DNA of 64,000 bases. Source: Ascidia mentula (Eukaryota > Chordata > Ascidiacea > Phlebobranchia > Ascidiidae). A model generated the notes under the pieces. The model worked only from the letters and a program-made list of their open reading frames with translations. It searched no databases and was not told the DNA's origin. This document shows, one piece after another, positions 1-13,634 of this stretch. How positions within the stretch are numbered: the first letter of the stretch is position 1; every line of letters starts with the position of its first letter. The stretch is taken from positions 3,043,001 through 3,107,000 of the forward strand of contig OX387205.1 in assembly GCA_947561715.1 (NCBI GenBank), in the 5' to 3' direction. A program made the position numbers and the translations under genes.

Positions 1-234
1 CATAAAAAATAATATTAATCAAAAATGATTTTTTTAAGTAACTTACCAAATCCCATCAATCTGCCTTCCTACAAAAACAAAGCAGTAAATTTCCCATCGC
101 TACCATAATGTACCATTAATTGACAAACTCACCTAAAAACCCCTGTGACAATTGCCGTGCAAGTCCTTTGGATATGTCATAAATGAACAGTTTCACACCA
201 TGACTCATCACTCTAAGTGTGTGTAGTAAGTAGT

Positions 235-240
235 TTTATT
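235..240 (-). terminator. Probable poly(A) signal of SARS2
   Basis: The plus strand reads TTTATT, which is AATAAA on the SARS2 strand, about 66 nt past the SARS2 stop codon. The rest of bases 1-300 shows nothing else I can name. Confidence 0.5.
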
Positions 241-305
241 TTACAACTTTACTGTAACTAAAGTAGACGTCCTAAAAATAAAAAAAAATAATTACACAAC
301 ACAAT

Positions 306-2021
306 TCATTGATTGGAATTGGATAAAATTTGCTGTGGTGTGACATGTTGTCGCTTTGATTGTTGAGGGCCTATGTATTTCATTGTCCAGCGTTTATCTA
401 GTTTAAGAGTCTTTTTGCCGTACATGTAAGGCACAATGCATTCGGGAAGTTCAATAGATTTGTTTTCTTGTTGTCCATTTTCAAGCAATGCAATAATAAG
501 TCTCTGTGCTGCACAGGCTGTTGCATTAACAGTATGTGCATATTTCACTTTCCTGTCCTTTTCATATGCAATGTGCAGTCTGCGCGACTGGAAGTCGGTG
601 CAGTTAGAAGCACTGGATATCTCGTCGTACCTATTTCTACCTGGAAACCAAGCTTCAATGTCAATTTTTCGGTAAGCTGGCAACCCTAGGTCACCACAGG
701 GCATATCCACCACATTAAAATGCAAGCCAAGCAACTGAAACAGCTCCTTCTGTATTGAAATGAATTCTTCGTGCAGCTCTCTGCTTTCTGTGCCTGTTTC
801 ATTTGCAGTAACACCAAACATCTCAACTTTTAGAAACTGATGTACTCTGAAAATGCCTTTTGGATCTAACCTTTTGCCTGTTTCCTTGCGGTAACAAGTG
901 CTAACAGAGCATAGCTTCAAGGGAAGATACTTGTAAGGGATGGAGTGGTTTGCAAAATATGCGCAAAGCCCTATTTCAGAAGTTCCTGCAAGACAAAATG
1001 TTTTCTCGAAACCATTGACAGAATAAACCATCTCATTCATTTTGTTCGGTTCCACGCCGGTTCCTTCAAAGATACCCTCTCTTATCATGTTGGGAGTTGT
1101 CATAAAAGTGAAGCCTTTTTCTTTTAATCTGGCTAATGTGAACTGCACAAGTGCTTGTTCCAGCTCAGCTCCAGTGTCAGACAAATAATAGTTTCTCATT
1201 CCAATATAAGAAGCACAATTCTGTTGTCGAAGAATTTGAAGCTTTTCTGCAATCAAAATGTGGTCAAAAACTTCATGATTAAATGTCTTTTTTTGGCCAA
1301 CAGTCTCCAGAATGTTGCTGTTAGTAGGATCTTTACTCTTGGGAACATCTTCATGTGTGTCATTAGGAAGTTGAAGGACATTAAAGTACAACATTTTTTC
1401 CACCTCAGTTTTGATCAGTGACAACATTCTCAATATGCAGTTTGCATACACAATTTTTTTTCTCTCTTTATCTGAAATTTCTTTGTCTTGTTTTGCCTCT
1501 TTTTCCCATGCATTGTATTTGTCCATTTCTTCACTGATTAATTTCACTCTCTTATAAGGTTGAACAATTTCTTTATTAAAATCAAGACCTAATGCGGTGT
1601 TGCGCATCACTGCATTTGCTTTAACTTTGTCAATATTGGCACAAATGTGCTCAAAATCAAAAGCAGGCTTTGCCATGACTGTGGTCATGCTAAGATCCAA
1701 CAAAGGACTTTGCGATTTTTGCCTCTCGCTTGGCTTTAAATTTAGCAATTCAAAAATATTTGTGTAAGGTTGTGCAAAATCACTGTTTATTCTCTTCACA
1801 AAATCTGCTTCTTCTTCGCAAAACGCCTCCATTTGTTGGTTTTGTGTGGTGTGCTGACATCTCGTTTGGGTGATAAGCATTCCACAGTTCCTATTGTGTT
1901 TCAAGCAAACATGGCTCAACGGTGTAATTGGGTTGATTGATGAAGAGAATTCACCACATCGGGCCATCTGCTGTACATTCCAATACTTGTTTAATGAAAA
2001 TCGACCCAGCACAGAAGACAT
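306..2021 (-). CDS. SARS2: Mitochondrial serine--tRNA ligase
   Basis: This class II aminoacyl-tRNA synthetase charges mitochondrial tRNA-Ser. It is a single exon of 571 aa (human about 518). The ATG at 2021 opens an arginine/serine-rich, acid-poor N-terminus (roughly residues 1-60) that fits a mitochondrial targeting peptide. Residues about 120-230 correspond to the N-terminal tRNA-binding arm. The catalytic core shows the TxE-type loop AGTSEIGL (345-352), motif 2 from CYRKE to FRVHQFLKVEMF (376-402), the GLPAYRKIDIEAWFPGR segment, the NCTDFQSRRL segment, and motif 3 NATACAAQRLIIALLE (499-514). The NATACA wording of motif 3 is typical of the mitochondrial rather than cytosolic enzyme. No active-site loss is visible, so the insect-type inactive paralogue is unlikely. 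It lies divergently from XPO6. Confidence 0.93.
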   Translation of the reverse strand: MSSVLGRFSLNKYWNVQQMARCGEFSSSINPITPLSHVCLKHNRNCGMLITQTRCQHTTQNQQMEAFCEEEADFVKRINSDFAQPYTNIFELLNLKPSERQKSQSPLLDLSMTTVMAKPAFDFEHICANIDKVKANAVMRNTALGLDFNKEIVQPYKRVKLISEEMDKYNAWEKEAKQDKEISDKERKKIVYANCILRMLSLIKTEVEKMLYFNVLQLPNDTHEDVPKSKDPTNSNILETVGQKKTFNHEVFDHILIAEKLQILRQQNCASYIGMRNYYLSDTGAELEQALVQFTLARLKEKGFTFMTTPNMIREGIFEGTGVEPNKMNEMVYSVNGFEKTFCLAGTSEIGLCAYFANHSIPYKYLPLKLCSVSTCYRKETGKRLDPKGIFRVHQFLKVEMFGVTANETGTESRELHEEFISIQKELFQLLGLHFNVVDMPCGDLGLPAYRKIDIEAWFPGRNRYDEISSASNCTDFQSRRLHIAYEKDRKVKYAHTVNATACAAQRLIIALLENGQQENKSIELPECIVPYMYGKKTLKLDKRWTMKYIGPQQSKRQHVTPQQILSNSNQ

Positions 2022-3075
2022 GTTTACTTGGTAACATTTGAAAACCTGAGGAAGAATAAATTGTTAGAGCATTGAGAATGATTGTAAAAACAATTCAAAT
2101 GTCTGCAGACATTGCCAATGAATTTTACAGCAGTTGTATGGGCTGTACTGTTTGTTAAATGTATTGCTAAAATGTTACAATATATTCAAATACCCAACAT
2201 TAAAACAGAAGGTGTGCATTATTGCATATATTAGTCTGATTGCAAATTGGTTATACTACAGGCAAAACTGTTTAATCAAAACTTGCTCAAATTGCATGTG
2301 CCAAATGTCGGAAATCCACATTACCTAATTACTGTGCATTAAACTGTTTTTTTCTGTGCAGTAAATTTAACTGAATAATTGTAAAACACCAATCCTGAGT
2401 TAAAAAAGTGCTGATTTCGCCTCCTCTGAAAACCCATAATTTCTGTGGAGGTTTTTTTGTTTCGAGAAGTTTCTACTGTAACTATTTTAAAACTTTTCAA
2501 AGAAGAACGTTTCATTCCTTTACACTTCAGCAAAACCAAAAACTTATTGTCATCTTGCTGATGGGTATTTCCCTATGACACACGTTACGTTTTCAAATCG
2601 AAATGGGGAAATAATAGGTATTTTGAAAATAGCTTATTGTGTTTGAAGTTTCTTAGACAAAATATTGGCACATCATATTTGAGGTTGTTGGAATCTTTGA
2701 AGAATTGATATATTTTGTGCTTACAATTTTCTAAATATTTCTGAAACTTCAGACATGGGTGTCTTTCGTTACGGTCCAGCAACCAAGGCAGAAACTGCAA
2801 ACCGGGAAACAAGTTCGGGCCCTTAAGTGGAAAAAACCCAGAAAGTTGTAATATAAAACTAATGTTACCGCTATATCATTGAATACGCGTTTCTTTGGGA
2901 AAACTTGTGTCGTTATTCGGAACACACCACTTTGCCCAGTTTCACAATTAAGCCAATTATGAGAAATGACGTGAAATTCACATAGAGTGTGGTCGGTCTT
3001 TTCTTTCAGACGAGTATCTATACTATATAGTTCTTTGTAGCACTTCAAGTAGCCTCTTGCACTGAAGTTTTGACA
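2022..3075. other. Divergent intergenic region SARS2/XPO6
   Basis: This 1.05-kb AT-rich spacer lies between two genes transcribed away from each other, so it must hold both promoters and 5' UTRs. Short open frames here have no recognisable product. I see no clear TATA box or repeat. Confidence 0.5.
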
Positions 3076-6000
3076 ATGGATGACGAAATTTTGTCAGGAT
3101 TGGAAAGGGTTATGACAGAATTTTTCCACCCCTCCACGTCAAACCAAAGAAAACGGGAAATAGGTGACCTAAAATTGTTACATTATCTTATGCCTGTTAT
3201 ACCTACCTAAACAGTAAATTATCCCTAAAAAATAGTTTAAAAAATGGAGTTATTTGTATATTTTTTCATGCAGAGGAGCAACTTACACAGTTTGGCAATC
3301 AAAATGGTGCATGGAAAAATTGTTTGCATATTTTTACGAAAACAAGAAATGAGTATGTGATGATGTACTGCTTGTCCGTGTTGGAGGTTTGTGTTATATT
3401 GTATCCTAGTTTTTTTTATGTGTGCAGAATTTTTTTTAAACTGTTGATTACAGAACTTGGTGAACAAGATGTGGGTTGGTTTTGATCCTACCTTTAAGTC
3501 GGAGATTAGACAAACGTTAAACCACATTCTGCTGCACCAAAAGGTATAACTGATACTTGTTTATTTATCAATAGAATTCCAAGTTATAGTTTTTGCCGAA
3601 ACATCTTCTTTTAAACATGACAGTGTTAATAGCAATATGGGCATGTCTCTTTATACTCAGAATTCCAAGTTTTTGTGACAATTGTGTGTAATAGTCTAAC
3701 TAAGTTTAAATTATCACTTTTTGAATTAGAAGTATACTGCCTAGTTTAAAAATAACCCCATATCCCTAGCCATATACCTTGTTTAAAGAATTTTTCTAAA
3801 TGTTTAACAGAGAATTATGTATTTCAAAACCTAATCAAAATCTTCCAAGTTTGCTTATGTAAAATTAACAAAGCAATATGTAAACAGCTCAGATGGTGGA
3901 TGTATTAGTAAAAGATATATTTCGTCCAAAACAGGCATCATCAGTTTCTCCAACATATTCAAATAGAATCCTGCCAGTGGGCCTTTGGTTTAAATTGATC
4001 CAGTTTTTTATTCTGTAATCTTCTGAGTTTGTACTTTACCTGTACACAATTTACAATGAACAGATTTTAAACCAAAACATGTTTATACAGCCCAGTCAAA
4101 CATTTACTTATATTTGAAAGAAAATAGGATTTTACAATGGTTGGAAATTCTGTCACAATGTTCTGCAATGACTTCTTTTTTCTCAGGGCATGCCCCAGTT
4201 CATTTCAAACAAGCTCATCAAAGTAATTGTGGATATTGGTAGAGTTGACTGGCCAATGTTCTACCCAAACTTTTTCACTGGACTCCTAGAACTGGCCAGT
4301 TCTTCATCTGGAGAGCACGGGGACACTCGCACTCTTGGGTTGATTGCACTCCGCATTGCTTCAGAGGAACTTGCTGCTCCCAGGGAAGACGTATCAGCTC
4401 AACGAAAAGAGGAATTGAAAAAAATGTTACTTCAGCAAGTCCCTGATATTCTTAAAGTTGTAGCAGGTACATGAACATGATACTGTATCTTTTGTGGACA
4501 TTTTTGCAAAATGGTATGAACTTGTTTTTCAATATTATTGCCCTTTTGAACAAACACCAAATTATACAAATTTCCTCTCTGCAACTAACAATTTTACATA
4601 GCTTAACAACAGCTCATAAAATTTTCAAAATTTTGTCAACGCAGATGTCCTTAATGCGGAGTGGACACATCACTTCATGCAACTAACTGAGATTTCGATG
4701 ACAACACCCCCACCCTCACCAAGTTCTGGGGAATCAAATTTATTTGACTTGTTTTCCAGTTCAACGCTGGATGGGCCTTTGCCAAGAGTGGGAAACACCT
4801 TTGAAATTTCCACGCAATCTGTGATGCTCATTAAAATGGCGTTGGAATGCCTTTGCCACCTTTTTAGGTTAATATGTTGTTGGAAATAATATGTTGATAG
4901 GTTTCCCTTATGACATTATTGAAGTAGTTAACATTTCTTGCATTAAATGTAGGAACTGCTCATTATTAATGCCTAGTTTGTGTTAAAAAAACTGTAGGAC
5001 CATTTTTAGCATTCAACAGCAATTTGCATCTTCTGGACTCCAAACATAATTTTTATCTGTTTTAGTTGGATTCCACTGACGGTAAACATCAATAATGATT
5101 TGTTGAGCCAAGTTTTTCGCTATGCCCGTCTTGGATCCTGTTCCACTGTGCACAAGTCATCAAAGTTTGTACATCTTTTGTCTGGCCTACTTATTGTCAG
5201 GCGATGTTTGCATGCATGTAATATGACAGTTAGAGTGATGTCATAGATGGACGTATGATGAGTAATTGATATGATGCTTACGTGTGGGTGTTTTTATAAA
5301 ATCAATCATATATACTATTAACATAAAATTTACCAATGACTTTATGATACTAGTGGACTTTTATTACACTTAAAACTCTTTTATTAATAAGTGGTAAGCT
5401 TGCAATAGCAGCTCGTTTTGCCACTCCATTAGCTCTGTGGAAAATCTAAACCTAATTTTGTTTGTTTTTACGTTGACGATGAAATCAGTGGCGAAACTCT
5501 GCCAAATTGGTTGATAATAATATCAACTTGCCTTGGGGCATAATTATATTTGACTGTTCCTTTTTTTTAAGTGTTTCTGTTTTTGCTGATCTTGGATCTC
5601 ATGCAATGGGATGCATCAATGAGTTACTTGCCAAGAACTTTGTGCCACACAATTTTGAAGACTTTCTTGTCCGGTAACACATGTTGCATTACAGTTTATT
5701 TCTTTTTACACAAATTAACACTAGCATCTGAAGAGTACATACTTTAACACAATGGATAGTTTGTAAGTATATGTGCTTTTAAATTTCATTAAAAAATGTT
5801 GTTTGTTTCACCAGAATATTCAGGCAAACTTTTCATTTATTACAACAACTGACGAAGGGTGAAGACACAAGAGAAAACTTAGAGAGGCTTGATGACAGGT
5901 TTGCTTTTACTAATATGTATAGGTGTTTTTATTTAATTTTCATACGTTTTTACCAGTTACCTGGAAAAATTCATCGAGTTTCTTCGTCTGTTTGTGACAA

Positions 6001-9000
6001 TGCACTTCAGTAGAATTGACATGAATTCTAGCTTCCCGCTGATGTCGTTTCTTACTCTGCTATTTAAATTTACTTTCAACCAGGTAATTATGAGTATTGT
6101 ATTTTTGTATGTGAACTTCATCACTTCAGTTTAAACTTTGTTTAAGACTGGGGGAATCCTTTATTGTTTATAGTTGATTTTTTAATATGCAGCTTTATTA
6201 ACATAAATTTTCATTTCATCTGAAATACAAAAAGACAGGTCAAAAGATTTTGGCATAATTTAAGTCTCATAATATCAAAATAGGCAAATTAATCAGTTAA
6301 AATCAATTGTAAATACTGTATAGAATGTTTGTGAAAATCAACTGACAACCAACAAATCTGCTTCTGTGGTCTTATATGGCCCACTAACACTTTAAATTTA
6401 ATACTGAAATTGTCTATATTGATCATATATCAAGTAAACTTTACTTTCCAGTCATCCCATGAACATTTTCTTAATTGTATGGACATTTGGGAGGTTCTTA
6501 TTGATTATATAATCGATAAAGCCGAACAGCAAAAAGAGGACAAAAAGTCAACATTACTAAGGTCAGACCCTTTTACTTACAACTTTGCATGCAATATTAT
6601 TATCAGTAATGTGATGTTATGTTTTCTAACACCAGTGACAATCCACTGTAAAGTTTTTCATTTATAGATATTTTGTTTCACCAAACACAGCAATAAAACT
6701 TACGGTTTCTGATTTATTTCATTTGTTCACACATAAGTGAAATTGCGTAAAATGCCTATGTGTAATTTGTTAAATAATAAGCTGCAAAACTGTACCTAAG
6801 ACCAAAGTTCTTTTTAAATTCAGGTACAAAGAAGGTATGATCACATTTGCAACTGCCACACTTCAACATATTCAATTTCGACTCAATCAATCTTACTTGG
6901 AAGAGCTGGACAACAGCATTACTGACGAAGACGTATGTATTTGTCACATTTTCAAGGGCACAAATCAATTGGAACCCATTATAATGTTCATTGTCCTCAT
7001 TTTAGGGACACACAGAGTGGCAAGCCTATTTGATAGACAATCTTGAAATAGTAGCAAAAATCTGCAGGCTTTATCCTGCAGAAATGTTGGAAATTTTGGT
7101 GAGTAAATGTTTCATAGCACTGCTATCATGTGGTCATATTGCTAATAACCAATGTGTTATTCAGTACCCTATACTTGATGAAACATCAGTAATTTATTTG
7201 CAAGCAAACTGGAATGTTATACATCAACAACCACAACAAAGTCACATTCAACTCCACTGTTCGTTAAAAGACCTCACCACTGCTTTGCAGGTAGCCTTGA
7301 GTACGCGACTGTTGTTTAAACTTAACATGCAAACAAAGTAGTCATTTTTAATTTTTAAGGTGTAGAGCCGAGGTGCACAATTCTAATCAGGATGCATGTG
7401 ATTTTTTTTTGATTATCCGTTAGCATCATATTATTCAAGTTATTGACTAGTCTTTAATAAAAAATCTCTGTCTTACACATTTACAAGTACTTTTAAATCC
7501 AAAAAATAATAAGGTGCAACAAATAGGTTATGATAAGCCAATGTGAACAGGCATGCCTGCCCTGCTTTAATCCCAGATGTGGAGGAACCATAACTCATTT
7601 ATCTTTCATAATTTTAGTGTTTCGGACGCCTATCGGAACTTTTTATCACAGAAAATTTCCGACTGCAAGTGGACAAGGCATCAACTTTGATAGAGAAGTA
7701 AGCACTGGCAATAATTAACAACTGTGGTTGCACTGGTGTTAAATATTCTATTTTGTTTCCAGGTTTTTGCGCATTGCACATTACGGCACACCTCTGCAAC
7801 TGTATCAAAACAGCACAGCAGTGCCGTCATTGCTCCTGAAAGATGTCATTGAAGTGTAAGATACATTGTATTTTATACACAATTTTCATTGCCAACTAGA
7901 TATATTTGCTAGAATTCCGCTGGCTTTACAGGTTTTTAATAATCTGCTTTTTACGCAGGCATGCTGAAGCATTGGCAGCCTTGCAACCATTCTCTCACTG
8001 GTTGTCACATCTCTACAGTGAAGCGCAGAATGAGGGAAAATCACAAGCTCAGCTTGCTCAGTTCCTTAATGGTTACCTTGATGTCATTGTCCCTGTACTT
8101 TCAAAACAGGTCTCTCAATATTATGAAATATCCCTACATAGCGTAAACCTGATTTAAAACAAATTACTGCAGTCATAGTTGTATAAGGCAAGATTATTCA
8201 ATTTAATTTTAGCAAGTTTATTAAAAATACTCAAAATCCAGTCAATTACACAGTCACAACCAAAGCAGTAATGTTCAACAGGTAATAAATCAGACCGTTT
8301 CCTTGTGTTGGTATCATTAGTTTGCAAGCTGTGGTGGTATTTATAAAACTCCCTTTTACTGTACACCAGGTTCCTGATAAGATTGTGTTGTCAGCATCCC
8401 ACACTCTGCTATCAATGATCACTACTGTAAGAGCAACTTTTCTTGCCCAATCACCCACTGTCGAAAAACTATTCCGGGATATTTCAAATGGATCGTGTAA
8501 CAAACTGGGCATGCAGGTAATTAAATCATTATATTTGGATCTTTTATAACATTTACAATAGTGGTTAAATATGATATGCCGCTGTTATTGTGCTAATAAA
8601 AACAACTTTATAATTTTAAATACAAAACACTCCAGTGTAATTGCTTGGGTGTAAGATTACAAAGTTTATTTGAACTAAAGACTTGTAATATTTCGTATCA
8701 TTAAACTGCCATTCTACCTACAACTAATTTCCGCAAATAAATCCAGGGATTATTGCACAGAAAAGTGTATTCAACTTATTGTGAAATGCGACTAACTCTA
8801 TTGTATATGTCCAGGTTCAGTGTTTGATTTACAAATCTCTTTCCAACCTTCTGCTGTTACCTTGGCCGAACACACCCGAGACAGAGCAAAAGTGGGAAGC
8901 GAGGGAACAAAATCACATGGAGTTTATCAAGACTTTATTTCCAGATTTTCTTTCGCTTTCCGACAATATTCCCACTCTTCAGCAAAATCCAACCCTGTTA

Positions 9001-12000
9001 GAACAAGGTAACGGTCAAATTTTCCAAACCACCGCCACTGTCCCTATACAGTATTTTTAGTCCCGCAAATGCCAAACCTTTTTTGCTGTCGAGGTTGCCA
9101 ACGTTTTGGACTTTTTGGTCCGATTTTAAAATCATGCAACAAACTTATTTTTTGGCAATTCAATAACCGGCGAAACTGTCCAAAACGTCTTGTTTTTGTG
9201 GAGTCGTCCCCCTACAGAAACAGTTTTTGACAATCGCACAACAGACGTTTTGAAATTATGAGATATTATTTCTCATTGCAGTGAAACCGGTGATCCACCG
9301 AACTCTTACATTTCTCAATGAAATCGTTGAAGTGATTGCAGAGGAGATTGTCAAATCGAGAGAAATCTGCTACAAATCCATTTCACGCTGTATCGAGATA
9401 ACCCTACAACTTTTCCCCATCTACATGAGCCACCCCGGTTCGTTTCAGTTTTCCGTTATATTAATTTGTGCGTCCTTTTTTGTACGGCGATTCCCATGGA
9501 ACCAGAATTCACATTTATTTACCCTGTAGTACATACTTTCTACGAGGAAGGTAATTGTTGTACAAACATCAGGATTATTTATAATATTTTGTGCTAATCT
9601 GTTACTGAGTCTCCGTTAGCCATAGAGACAACAGGCGATTTCAAAGAAAAAAAAACTTTTATAATGCTAAAAATATTCATCAAAAAACAGCTCTATAGAT
9701 GTATAATAACAGAAAAATATTTGCACCTAATGAGGCATCATCAGTTCTGCGACCTATTTAAATAGAATCGTATTTATATCAATGATACTGGTCTACCAAG
9801 TAAAAATCCAGGCGACCAACATAGGATATCTTCGCAGACGTAACCGAGTACCTGATGTCGTTTTTCCTGATCATCTTTCGAGCTTTAAGACGCCAAATGG
9901 GTGCTCAGCGCATCGCTGCGATCATCCAATCATTCCTCGTCACTTTCACCCCAGACCAACTACAGGCGACTATCCTGCATGAAAATACGGCCGGGGTCCG
10001 GGTCATTGAAAAGTAAGTTATGTAGAGTTTTTTTACGGCGAGTTTGTGTTTGTGGAAACAAAAGATTCCGGTAACACGAAAGGGTGCAACAGACGATCGG
10101 CGCCAGTGTATCATCTTTCAATAATTATCAAAAATATTAATTTTGCCTGTTGGTATCATCAGTTTCTGTGTAAAAGAATAGCAATAAAAATGAAAAAACA
10201 CAACAAACCTTTCCAGTTAAAGTCCACGTTCGGGACTGTAGACAGATCCACCGGTCACCGACCTGCACAGGCTGATTCCTGTAGTTATTTTTCACATTTT
10301 CTCTGGCAATGAAGAAACACTATTTGTGAAGCTAAACGAAAGGCTTGAGTTTTGTTGCCTAAATAAGTTAATAAAAAAATCAGGTGTATTTCAAAGTAAG
10401 TTTCAGTTGTAAGAAAACGAAACTGCACAAAATGGAGCCTTTTAGGGAGTAAATTTTTTTTTCAATCTTGACTTGGTCAGAAAGGCAATCAAGAAGTGTG
10501 GGGGTTCCCCGCTGGGGAAGTTTGTATTGTGTAAAACAATACCTTTACGCTGAAGCAATCACAATTCACATAAACGGTTGTTCGTAACCGTGGCCGATAT
10601 CATGCGTTATTGCACGTTCGAATACCACAACACACCGACGCTTCAGCTTCTTTTCTGTGCTTTAGGTTTATACAGATCCTTGAACTGGTGATCGACGAAC
10701 CGGGCAACGAATTTAAAACCTTTACACCGAATATAATCATTCTCGCGGTCGAGCAAATTTATCCCATTGTCAGCCAGGTAAAATTCTCGTTCTTGTCGCT
10801 GTTTGAAGGAAACTTTGAATATTCTTGCGAAATTCATTTGTCTGATGTAAGATTACCGATTTTCCTCGTTAAATAAAAGCTTTTATTCTTTATCATAATC
10901 TGTTATCGGTTGCTTACCACATTACCCTCTTGCTAGAATCTGATTACAAATTTATCGCAGCTGAAAATTGTTGAAATATTGTCATCAAAAATCACAATTA
11001 AACTTCCCACACATGTGTACAGAGGTCGTCCCCTGAAGTAAAGGGTGCTCTGTTTTCTCTCTTGCATCGTCTTCTGTCGAAACGTCATCGTTACTTCTTC
11101 CCGAATCCAGTCATAGCAGCGCTTTTGCGAGAAGACCAAAACAACAAAGTCGGAACTGTCTCGCATAAACCCCAGTTTCTTGCTATCATGATGGCAAGTA
11201 TTGTTGTTGTGGCCTTTTTCAATTTCATGCAAAAAATCCTTCTTTTATGCCCATTTAAATGCTGTAAGTTGTTTTTTGTACTTTTTAAAATCATTTCATT
11301 GCAAATACCGAAAGGCCGTTTTACTATTTTGTGCGTGAGAAGCAGCTTATTAAATAGTTATTCGATGCTTGCAGGCGTACGGGCAGTCGTTTCTACAATC
11401 CGACATAACGATATTCAAACAAAACTTGGAAAACCTTGAAGATCTCAACAGAAAACAAAAACTGTTTGAAAAGGTACAGAAGCAAACTTACTTGCAACGT
11501 TGTAACCATTCAGTTATATGTTTAAAAATGCTAATTGCGTTGTGAAATGTTGGTTAAAACTTAACATTTTATTCAGTTGCACAACTTGTTTTCCGAGGAG
11601 GGGGTCCTCTTTCAGTTTGTCAACGTTTTAATACAAACCCTCATCAACAAATCCCACGCCTTGCTGCAGGTAAGTCTGGAAAAAATCTACTTGCTTTTCT
11701 AAACGTAATATTTTGTCTAAAAGTAAAAGTTAAAATTTGTCACAAGGCTATTAGTTTTTATAAGGCATGTCATACTGATCACTGGAAGTAATTGCCCAGT
11801 TGCAGGTAATTTCTGTAATATTTTCAGAAAACAATGGCTTAATTGTAATTAAAAACTTTAACCCAAGCGGTTCTACATCGCATGATTATCATTTGAAGCA
11901 CTTTTGCGTTTTTAGTATGTGTAAAACTTTCATAACTCATACCCGAGTTTTGATTCCACGGCTTATTTTGCAGGACGAGATTTGTTGTACGGTGTATAAC

Positions 12001-12558
12001 ATGTCAGTCATAGATATGGAGTTTTTCCACACCAACTTCCTCCAGCAATTTCTACAAAACACGGTTGGCCTTACTGGAGACCAGAAAAATTCTCTTTATA
12101 ATGCATTTAAACCAGATAAGGTAAAGCTCATTTTTGGAGTAAATTCATCATGTTTAATTCTTAAATTGAAAATGTTTTGTATAATTGCGCGGCAGCCCCT
12201 AAAATAAAAAAGGGCCGCACCAATAGTTTTAAATATGCTTTGATAAATTCCGACAGTCTAGACCGTTTAGATTTACAAGGTGTCTTTCCAATGTTGATGC
12301 AGCCTTGGTTTAAAGTTTTGCATGAAATCTGCACAATTGTACTTTAATTAACCAGGGCGAAACAGTGTCAATGTCTCAACGCCGAAAATGATTCACTTCC
12401 TTTAAAACAAACACCGTTGCTTTTCCATAATCTGACATGATCGTTGTACGTTTTAGGATGCTCCGTCATTCACTGCCAACATTCTACGTTTTGTCAACGA
12501 CCTTCGCTATTTTCGTCTTTGCAACTCCAGTCTTCCAGATGGAACGATCCATTTTTAA
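3076..12558 (+). CDS. XPO6: Exportin-6 (26 exons)
   Basis: Importin-beta family exportin that carries actin-profilin out of the nucleus with Ran-GTP. Coding exons: 3076-3163, 3274-3386, 3454-3543, 4187-4466, 4645-4867, 5066-5164, 5572-5673, 5815-5898, 5957-6083, 6452-6561, 6824-6932, 7006-7098, 7165-7290, 7618-7697, 7763-7855, 7959-8109, 8370-8516, 8815-9007, 9282-9437, 9838-10012, 10666-10777, 11023-11193, 11375-11473, 11577-11669, 11974-12120, 12457-12558. They total 3363 nt (1120 aa; human about 1125) and stay in frame. The start reads MDDEILSGLERVMTEFFHP. Conserved blocks include KVIVDIGRVDWPMFYPNFF, TPPPSPSSGES, LLLPWPN and the end FVNDLRYFRLCNSSLPDGT. Boundaries were set by splice consensus plus recalled human protein. 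All introns are GT-AG except the one after 11193, which starts GCAAGT. Full length, apparently intact. Confidence 0.93.
3896..3972. repeat. Short dispersed repeat in XPO6 introns
   Basis: A block of about 40-50 bp containing GGCATCATCAGTT and ending AAATAGAATC occurs here in XPO6 intron 3 and again near 9726-9770 in intron 19, with a weaker echo near 10150. It may be a piece of an old MITE or SINE. Ends are not resolved. Confidence 0.3.
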
Positions 12559-13424
12559 CCCTTATAAAGTTTTTCTGGTTTGTATTCGCCACCGCCTGCG
12601 TTGCATTAGTACTACGTACCCCCTCATGCCTTACATCCTTCCTGTACCTGAAAACTTACTTCGTTCTTGACTTGCAGTGAAGCCAAACTGTTCCTGAAAG
12701 TTACAATTTGCTGCAGTTTTTGTGTGTAGGAAAACCAGCCGTATTTTAGGACTTTCAAATACAGCGTATGTTACCCCAAAGTATTACTTTTATTCGCCGC
12801 CAGTATAAACTAATTTGAAAAAAAGCTTACTTTCCCCATAAAAGATGGCCATTGAATTCTATTTCATCATCTTCAGTTATTATCGGGGGAAATTTTACAA
12901 TGGCAGATATTGTCAGGATTGGGCCATGTGGAGTTTTTCGCACAAACGACCTCAAGGTTTCCAAATTATGTGCTGTGTAACGTCGGCAGTGCAGAGTTAA
13001 TCTGTTCCACTTGATATTATCGTTCCTGTATGTGACCAAGCGCGTTTCTGTGTCTATTTATTTATTTCTATGTTGATTTTACTTTGCGCAAAAACCTTCC
13101 CGAGACTTTTGCGCACCATTTTGCTGCAGTTTACAACACGTGCTTTTGACTGGTTAATTGTGTCACATCAAGCGTACAAGATGTGATTATCCCCTAAAGA
13201 AGTTTAGGCGTTTATTTAAGTCTTTCATGGTTCCCGTTCTTAATTCGGCAGAAGGTGTCAGGAGTGATTTAATCTGGCCAAGTTTTGTCGTGGATCTCAT
13301 GTGAAGTACAGATAAATTTTTCTCTTGCAAAATTTACATTTCAAAAATTTGTAGGCTTGTGGGTCGAAAATGATAGAGAATGCAGGTGACGAACGAACAA
13401 AACGCGCAAAATAATCTTGCGAAA

Positions 13425-13485
13425 GATGTCGTCACGAACTGTCGTGTTCATTGTTACGTCACCAATGTGCCGTCACGCGCTGACG
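13425..13485. promoter_or_regulatory. CGTCA-rich cluster upstream of RAB18
   Basis: About 150-210 bp before the RAB18 ATG the sequence carries several CGTCA/TGACG half-sites, including TTACGTCAC (13454-13462), GTCGTCACG and CCGTCACGCGCTGACG. Such half-sites are bound by CREB/ATF factors, so this is a plausible promoter element. The rest of the 12,559-13,634 spacer between XPO6 and RAB18 holds nothing I recognise. Confidence 0.35.
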
Positions 13486-13634
13486 CTTTCTAGAGAAATC
13501 GCACCATAAAGGACGAGTCAGCTGATAGAAAGAAAGTTGTTTTGAATATTGACAACAAAAGAATACCATACAATTGTTGCTGGCGCTTAAGAATCCTTGT
13601 GTTATTGTGCTGCTGTGTATCGTAGTAATTTGCA

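Noticed and set aside
11062-11439. 125-codon plus-strand frame overlapping XPO6 exons
   Set aside because: It reads through exon 22 and an intron in the wrong register. The exon structure of XPO6 explains the region.
12827-13039. 70-codon open frame on the minus strand between XPO6 and RAB18
   Set aside because: No recognisable motif, no splice context and no partner exon. Likely chance.
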